Part shown: positions 57,201 to 64,000 of the stretch, one piece after another
How the letters are laid out: each line of letters begins with the position of its first letter
Position numbering within the stretch: the first letter of the stretch is position 1
Assembly: GCA_008704415.1 (NCBI GenBank)
Contig: VXIS01000051.1
Span: 124,001 to 188,000, forward strand
Reading direction: 5' to 3'
Length of the DNA: 64,000 nucleotides
From: Sphaerosporella brunnea
Lineage: Eukaryota > Ascomycota > Pezizomycetes > Pezizales > Pyronemataceae
The notes under the pieces: model-generated
The model's database searches: none
What the model saw: the letters and a program-made list of their open reading frames with translations, nothing else
What the model was told of the DNA's origin: nothing
Translations under genes and position numbers: made by a program

Positions 57201-59836
57201 ATGGTGACAGGCATGTTCGTTTCAATATTAATGGATGAAAAACCCCAACCCTTGCCATGGCCCATCCATGATCCCCCCCCCCCACAAGTCATTCACGTCT
57301 TTTGACGCCGCCGATCACAACGCCAGCCTCAGCTGCCCGCTGCCAGCTCAGCAAGTGCTCATACTCACGTGCGCCGCCCCCGGGATGCCTCATCTTTATA
57401 GATCTGCCGCAATGAGTGGAAGATAACAATAGCAATAAACTAATAGCTGTACTTGGGTGTATTGTACCAGTGCATGGAATTTCCCAATGATGCCTACGTC
57501 GGAGTTGATTCGAACACAATAGTGGAGAAGCGTGATATATTAGGTTATTCTTTGCCGAAAATAAACGGTGGAGCTAGATACATATCTAGCTCACGAAGGA
57601 TACGGTACACACATGTGCATCTCGACGTCTTCAGGCTCATTCCCAATGGTGCATTTTGCGTCGAACCAAGTATTTGCCATGGATTTTATTCTGCACTGGC
57701 ACAAGCGAGACATCTCACCATACAGACACAAAAAGCCTGCCTGATGGAGAGCTTTGTCTCAAGTACCTCCTTGATATACATCCTTTATACTCTAACGAAT
57801 CACTCCGGGGGAATTCTCCAGCCATTCACTGGCCGCAGGCAGACATCACAGGGGCAGGAACGCCGAAGAAGGCAGTCCGAAGATAGGGAATCTTGCTAAT
57901 ACTCTGTCCTGCAGGTTCGACGTTGCAACTAGGTTGCTGATGACCGATAGACGCATGCAAGAGAAAATCTGTCCGGCGGTGAGGAGGAGCGGCTGGTGTC
58001 GCAAGTGCATCCGGGTCTAAATATGAGAAACGGGATCACGGAAAAACTCTATGATTCCATGCTAAAAAAGCGATCCCCACAATCTTTATCCGCGGATTCT
58101 ACCGGAGATGGAGATCGCGTGAAATCTCAATTGCCCGGGTTCCAGTTTCGATGCCCATGCTGGAGGGGCGAACCGAAGGTGGCGAAAGAGAGCAGGATGT
58201 AAACAAAGCGGCCTTTTTTGTGATTTTTTTTTTTTTATCGCCGGTTTGGGGGGGGGGGGGGTGTGGTGTGGTCACTGCGGTGGGTTTGGAGGTTTCTTCT
58301 CTCAGGCCCACCGCGGAAGAAAAGCAGAACAGGCACGAAACAGGCACGAGATGAACGGGGATGTCGGTGGGATCTCCCGAGATGGCGAGTTTGGGGTGTG
58401 TGAAAGCGCGGGATTTTCAAATATTGATCCCATTCGACGAATTTCAAGTAACCACGGGCGACACGAACGAGAGGTAGTCCTCGTGACGAGGAGCACTGCC
58501 GCCGTAACCAGTCATGATCAAGATGTTTCGCTGGCAGGTAGGCAGCACGAGGTGCAAAGGCGGATGGTGGGAGGTGGTTTTTAGCTTTTAGTTTTAGGGG
58601 TGGTAGCAGCAAAATCAACGTGGCGGTGAGTTTTTGCGCTCGGTTTTTCTGTTCGCCCCGTCACTCACCCCCACAGACCGCAAACAGGAATGGAGTTGTC
58701 TGTCCTGTCGGTTTGAGGCGACAGAGAGAGGAAACAGTCAGCACCTACCATCCACTCCGGGTCCAGCAGTCGCACTGCAGCGGTTGCTCTGCAGCAGCGG
58801 TTGCGCTGCTGCTTGCCACCACCACAACTGTCATCCCCCTTCCCCGAGTGGAGAGTGACAGCATCGGGCTCCTGCATTGGAGTGGTTTCTCCACAAAAAC
58901 CACACACCCCACCATGCATATGCCATGCACGTACGGGATGTCGATTAATATTGTTATTGTTTGCACAATACATCATGCCGACGTAGCAGCTCGGCTTTCT
59001 TGGTGGTTGTCTCTGCTCCCGATTCTGGTGTTCAATGTCCCGACTCCACCATCATCACCACCACCACCAACCACCACCATCCCCCACCCCCCATCCCCCA
59101 TCCCCCCATCCCCCCATCCCCCATCCCCCCGCCCCCCAATCCCATGTCTCGCGTTTTTAGTCCATTACCATACACCCCAATCTCCCGGGTTGGTGCGCGC
59201 TAGAATAGTGACTTGCCGGCATGAGCGCAAGAGAAAGACGGAGGCAAAAAGAAGGAATAAGGAACGCGGCCAGAGGGTGGACAGCATCTAGAAGGCCACC
59301 CCTCCCACCCCCCGCGAAAAGGTCCAAAGTCTATAATAACCACCCCCCCTCGCCGCCCGCACATGCCCGTTCCCTCGGTATTCTTCCCTTCCGCTACCCA
59401 TCCATATCCATCCTCAACGTCAACAACCTTCACCCCCCCACCAAAAGCCGTTGTCTATTTACATCGGCCGACCCCCCCCCCCCCCAGCCTGCCCATAATC
59501 TATAGCCCCCGTCAGATCATCCTGCCGTTGTATATACATACATACTTGTATGTACAGACAGGATACCAACCCGCCAACCACCAGACCAAAAAAAAAAACC
59601 CCACAAAACTACATCACTCACTAGTTCGCTCTTCTCTTCGTAATCCTCGGGAACACTCGATCGAATTCCCACATTCTTGAACAGGACCGACCTCCCGGAA
59701 TTCCTCTCCAAAACCCCATCGGATTCCACCCAGCATTCTTGACAACCCCGGCCCAAGCCCGCCAACTCCTACAGCATCCCGGTGCCAGCGGCAAGTGATC
59801 CCGATCCGAGTCCATAGAAAGAACAAAAAAAAAACA
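54249..59836. other. 5.6-kb stretch without a recognised gene
   Basis: Several frames of 100-220 codons exist on both strands (for example 55429-55974 and 58620-59291) but none shows a domain, a clean start with introns, or codon bias like the neighbours. It contains GAT/GATGAT repeats near 56538-56580, a G run at 58248-58261 and the C-rich tract at 59078-59150. Much of it may be decayed repeats or a long regulatory region of the downstream DUF1752 gene. Confidence 0.45.
59078..59150. repeat. C-rich (CCCCCAT)n tract, quadruplex/i-motif candidate
   Basis: At least eight runs of four to six C separated by AT or A, preceded by CACCACCACC repeats. The minus strand therefore has many G runs with 1-2-nt loops. 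Lies about 690 bp upstream of the DUF1752 gene start. Confidence 0.8.
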
Positions 59837-61409
59837 ATGCCTTCCCGGCTAAACACTCCAATCATCGCCGTCAACATGAACCGCGTCGCCGGTGTTGACC
59901 CAAGCAATGTGGACACTCTTTTCAGCATGTGGACCAGTTAGTAGTCACCTATCCATGCCCAAATCACCAGCAAAATAAAAGATTGTCATCGGAATCAGAA
60001 GGCTAATAGTTAATCTTGTTGCGCAAAATGAAGTATTTTCCAAGTGCGCCGAGTCAATCGAGAATGGCCGCCGTCTGGAAAACATCAGTTGGCGGTTATG
60101 GAATCGAGAAACTTTCTGTTGCGACAACACCAATCTAGCCCCACCTGCACCTGCTCCTCCGACCATACCGATAAATCAATCAACGCGAAATGAAACCTAC
60201 TCTGCGTCCATGCCAGAACTCTCATCCAGTGTCGAATCGTTATCAGATGACGAGCTTCCCAAAATCCGATCTGTTGGGGATAGCCACACGCCTCGCCTCA
60301 TCACAAGCGACTCTTCGTTGTACCGAGGCCGAGAGAAGCACATGACTCCCGTCAATTTGGCCAGGATCCTTGAACACATGGGCGCCTCTTCGGCAGAGGA
60401 GTGGAAGGCAGAGCGGCAACGCGCACAACGAGAAGCGTCATCTTTGCCCACCGAGCGCGTTCCTGCAGCTACGGCTGCATTACCGAAGAATTGCACCGAG
60501 AAGGAGGGGGCGGAACCGATGAGCGCGCGCAGCACACACAGTATCGTCCGAGGTTTCTCGCCGAGCCGAATATCTTCATCATATCGATCTCAGGTCAATG
60601 TAACGTCTTCAGACGTCCAGAAGCCAGCCAATCCTGCTGACGGACCAGCACCACCTTCAACGAAAAAGAAGGGCAAGATTTTCTTTCTTGGACCGGCATC
60701 ATCGTCCGACGAGGAAGATAATGACTCGTTCCAATTGCACCGAGAGCCCGCCGGAAATTCGAATGGGGGCAAGAAAACATCTTTCCGTGATGAAGTCGCA
60801 ACCCGCACCGTTTACCATGATGATTCAGACAATTACGACGCAGTGTCGGAGAGTGCCATCGAAGACGAGGATTGGGAATCCTCTTCTGATAGTGCCGGCT
60901 CCAGTTGCGATGAAGGCGCCTTGTTCCAGCGAGTGGAGAGTCGACCGGAGTTGCTCACATCCCGTCGATCCCTTTTGTCCACCATGCTTCATGAACCCGA
61001 GCGTGCCGCCCAGCTTACGAATGCAGCATCGCGGTCTACCCCCGCCCTGCGACGACACAACCTACCCCGGGGACTGCATATGGCACCAGACGCTGTCATT
61101 GCCAGGGAGGAGCCCAATTTTCCGGGTTCAAAGCCTATTCGCAGACACAACAGCGCGCATCCCCCTACTCTTTCGCCGCGAACCACTCGGCGGAATATGC
61201 TTGCCACAGAGCTCACGGAGTCCCTCCGGAAGCATCTCTTGTGGGAGCGGCAACAAAAGAATCCCAATATGAAGCGTAGGTACACTGCCCTCGATGTTAC
61301 GATGCTTAATGAATACCCGCAACCTCGAGTTCAAGGGCAAACTTCCAAGACGAACTCTTGGAACAACCTCTTCGAGGAGGTCCATGAGTACCATGCAGCG
61401 GGGTGGTAA
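59837..61409 (+). CDS. DUF1752/DUF3295-type fungal regulatory protein
   Basis: Two exons, 59837-59936 and 60034-61409, give 491 residues. The N-terminal GATA-like DUF1752 signature spans the splice: DPSNVDTLFSMWT then IFSKCAESIENGRRLENISW and RLWNRETFCC. Proteins with this box include yeast Mks1- and Reg1-like regulators of nitrogen and carbon signalling. The rest is Ser-rich and acidic, with KKGKIFFLGPASSSDEEDND, KKTSFRDEV, EDEDWESSSDSA (DUF3295-like), RRSLLSTMLHEPERA, TRRNMLATELTESLRKHLLW and YPQPRVQ. The conserved MLATELTESLRKHLLWER block near the end is typical of fungal DUF3295. No DNA-binding finger is present, so a signalling or scaffold role is more likely than direct DNA binding. Confidence 0.88.
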
Positions 61410-63503
61410 TTGGATTTTCAAATGTTTTCGGAGACAATGATTTGTACGATGATATTTTTTTTTTTTTTTCTCTCTTTCTTTCTTTTCTTTTCTTTTCTTT
61501 TCTTTTCTTTTCTTTTCTTTTATTTTCTTTCTTTCTTTTATTTTTTTTTCTTTTATTTTCTTTCTTTCTTTTTTTTCTGTCTTTTTCTTTTCTTTTTTTT
61601 TTTTTTCTGTCTTTTTCTTTCTTTTTTTTTTTTTTTTCCTTGTTCTTTTCTTTCTTTTTTTTTTTTTTTTTTCGTTTGTTTATATATAAGGTTTTCGCGC
61701 TGTTTTTTGTTTCTTTCGATGGGGCGGTGTTCTTTCTTTTTTTTTGATTTTCTTTCTTTTTCTCCGTTCGCGTCTAATACTTGGATGTTGTTTGTAACTT
61801 TCTTTGCATTGGCGTCGTAGGTTGGTATTTGGAACTTTTCTTATCTTCACTCATTTCTGGGACGGCGCAGTTGGAGGGAAGGCTTCCACTCGGAAGTGGA
61901 CAAAAAAAAAAAAAAAAAAAAAGTTGTGTTTTACTTTGTTGTTGAGAGGCGTTGTGTGTAGACAGAGAGGTCTTGGACAATGAATTTGTGTTATGATTCA
62001 GAATACGTCGTCGTGAGGACAGTTTCATTGATGCATGGCTGGATGGATGGGGCTGCTTCCTTGTTCCATGATCCAAGGAGGCTGGAGTCCTTGACCAATC
62101 GTTTTGGTGAAATGACTTCTGTATACATACAAGCATCTTGTACATAGTAACGAATCTCTGCACGCAAACGAACGCTGCGTGCGCCATGTTGTGAACTAGT
62201 ACTGCGAGCACCACCACGCCCACGTGAACGAGTTGCAGTATTACTTGCGCCATGCTCTGCCAGCAAGCGCACACAACACAATTCCTTGTCATTGGACGCC
62301 TACTTTTTGGCTACCATCCTAAAAACGGCTGCGAGTGAGATTGTATGACCACTGAGAAAAGTTACTACAGTCCACAGGGAAAGGTGCACATCTTGACCTC
62401 CATAATAAAAACTTTACGTCAGCCATCAGATCGAGTGAAGGGGGGGGGGGGGACGGGGCGAGGGAGGGGGGGTGCGGGAAGCCTGCCTGGGATGGTTGCA
62501 CGTGGTGGAGGTGGGGGGTGGGCGGAAAAGGTGTATAGTTTGGAGTTTTCGTGCGGTGCCGGCCTCGCTCGGCTGATGGTGGTGGATGCGTTGTTCAAAT
62601 CTTGAACGCGCGGGGAAGGGGGACGGGGAGGGGAGAGGCGTGTGACTCGGTACTTGACTCATCATCACATCGTCATCCTCTCGCCGTCGCGGTAGATGCA
62701 AACTGTGGAGACGGGAGACAACGACGACGTTGTCCTTCCTTCCTTCTCAGCCGTATTGCTGCTATGGGAAGAAGGAGAACTTAAATCCGCAGTGTTTCGT
62801 TGCTTCGTGCGGGGAAACAATGTTTCACGGCAGACAGACACACACACATGTACACGGGCGGTTAGCACGTCAGATCGGAGTTGAAACTGCCAAAAGTCAA
62901 CTCATTTCACCAATCGTAATCACAATGAATATCAAATCATGACTGCCGATGCCGTGCACTGATGTGTAATGTCGGCATCACAAGCACGCACGCATGCACG
63001 CATATGCCTGGCATTATGTGTGACTTATTCATATCCCAAATTTCGCCGCTATATTTGATATTCAGGACATTTGTCTCCTGTCCCCCATCCTAAATGGTAA
63101 AACATTCGGACTTTGTGTAAACACGGCCGTGCCTTCACAAAATCACTGGGCCAGTGACCATCCCCTGAAATGCCCGATACATCAGATCTCACTCGAGACA
63201 GTAACGTATACCGGGTTAATCGATTCGGAACTACGTATCGTCAGCCCCAACAGACGGGTAAAACCGTGGGGACAGGATACCAGGTTTCCTTTGTCCGTCA
63301 TAGGCCTTTGGCCTCACTCCGATTCGCAAGATAGGAGGCACTTGGGCTAATGTCCTTGTGTACGATGTATGATTTAAACAAAACAAAACAAAACAAAACT
63401 ACGTATCGTGTCCATTTCTAATCAAGAGCGTAGAGCCCCGGTCTACACCCTTCCCGTCACCACCCGATCAATGCAGACGGCGACCTAGAGCTCATAACAC
63501 GTC
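61410..63503. other. gene-free, low-complexity stretch
   Basis: Begins with a 290-bp T/C-rich tract directly after the DUF1752 gene. An A run lies at 61902-61922, a G-rich block at 62439-62520, an alternating GCAC/GCATGC stretch at 62985-63005, and (AAAAC)n at 63377-63397. No supported gene. Confidence 0.5.
61456..61745. repeat. long polypyrimidine tract
   Basis: About 290 bp almost wholly T and C on the plus strand, built of TTTTC and TTTC units with pure T runs. It begins about 47 bp after the DUF1752-gene stop. Confidence 0.9.
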
Positions 63504-64000
63504 TTAAAGCACGAAAGGTGACATATTTGCCTTTTTATCGTTTGCAACCGTTACCTCCGCACAATTTCCTATCGTGGAATCATGTGGGCTATTCGCATCT
63601 GTACTGATATCCCTTGCTTTTCGCTTGTGAATCTTGATACCCAGGTCGGGACGTGATCGATTGGGCTGTCCTAGAAAGGGATCGAATGCGGCCCGAGTAT
63701 TCCTCACAAGGCCTTTTTGTAGCAATTCCTTCGTCTTTTCTCTAGCTTCCTGGCTTTTCAACTTGCGTTTCGTTTGTGTGGGGATCTGGTAGATGGTCCC
63801 GCAGATTCTCGAACGGCTTCAAATGAGCTTCAAAAATTTTCTGCTCATGGCTCGGATCGCCGAATATTATGGGTTTTGCTCGCTGTGCATCTTCAATAGT
63901 TCAATCAATAGGCCAGCACGGTCCCATATGGCTTTCGCTTCGGCAGCCTTTTCGTTCAGCACTTCACGCTCTGCCTTTTCCACCCATTAGCAAGGCTGCG
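63504..64000 (-). pseudogene. frameshifted coding relic, unknown family, running off the window
   Basis: Read on the minus strand from the window edge, three protein-like blocks lie in different frames: AEREVLNEKAAEAKAIWDRA (coiled coil), then RAKPIIFGDPSHEQKIFEAH with LKPFENLRDHLPDPH, then KSQEAREKTKELLQKGLVRN with PFLGQPNRSRPDLGIKIHKR. No GT donor lies between blocks 1 and 2, so splicing cannot join them; frameshifts are the simpler explanation. The product is unrecognised. It could be the decayed 3' end of a gene or of a transposon-encoded protein. Confidence 0.5.

Noticed and set aside
58620..59291. 223-codon plus-strand frame through the C-rich tract
   Set aside because: Length is due to stop-poor CCA/CCCCCAT repeats; no plausible protein features.
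61403..61820. Phe/Ser-rich frames of 114 and 136 codons
   Set aside because: Translations of the polypyrimidine tract.

Overview
The window is nuclear DNA of a filamentous ascomycete (Pezizomycotina). The evidence is about fifteen intron-bearing genes with short (about 50-85 nt) GT-AG introns and TACTAAC/CTAAC-like branch sites, fungal-type orthologues, a BiP that ends in HDEL, and an HP1 chromodomain/chromoshadow protein. A complex I assembly factor (IND1) implies respiratory complex I. The class cannot be fixed from the sequence. Exon structures were read by eye from splice sites and reading phase, and most add up to an exact multiple of three.

Layout. 1-3.4 kb: the 3' part of a Tc1/mariner transposase and a nested set of transposon relics. 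3.4-9.5 kb: RPC9 (-), a small Cys-rich protein (-), a SLM1-like F-BAR/PH protein (-) and, divergently, PRP45/SNW (+). 9.5-15.6 kb: a hAT relic, a single-pass membrane protein (-) and otherwise empty DNA. 15.6-23.7 kb: HBS1 and KAR2/BiP (both +), bracketed by two inverted ~0.55 kb copies of a complete gene for an 89-residue duplicated zinc-binding-type mini-protein. 23.7-27.2 kb: empty apart from a SINE-like element and inverted repeats. 27.2-33.7 kb: VPS27 (ESCRT-0, -) and a Doa4/USP8-like deubiquitinase (+), divergent from one intergenic region. 33.7-36.3 kb: MITE-like, tandem-repeat and foldback elements. 36.3-39.8 kb: an AGE2-like ArfGAP (+) and a DOS2-like BSD protein (+). 42.6-52.6 kb: a dense cluster of cytochrome b5 (+), HP1 (-), LUC7 (+), an unrecognised charged protein (-), IND1 (+) and a CHY zinc-finger protein (-). 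53.3-54.2 kb: a complete hAT-type insertion with target duplication. 59.8-61.4 kb: a DUF1752/DUF3295-type regulator (+). The right end holds low-complexity DNA and a frameshifted coding relic.

Most recognised genes are housekeeping: RNA polymerase III, splicing (PRP45, LUC7), ribosome rescue (HBS1), ER folding (KAR2), endosomal sorting (VPS27 plus the deubiquitinase), membrane signalling (SLM1, ArfGAP), heterochromatin (HP1) and Fe-S/complex I (IND1). The least explained items are the W-C-C-x-C mini-proteins (three loci, two of them in the inverted repeats around HBS1-KAR2), a foldback repeat family made of nested hairpins, and two GC-AG intron candidates.
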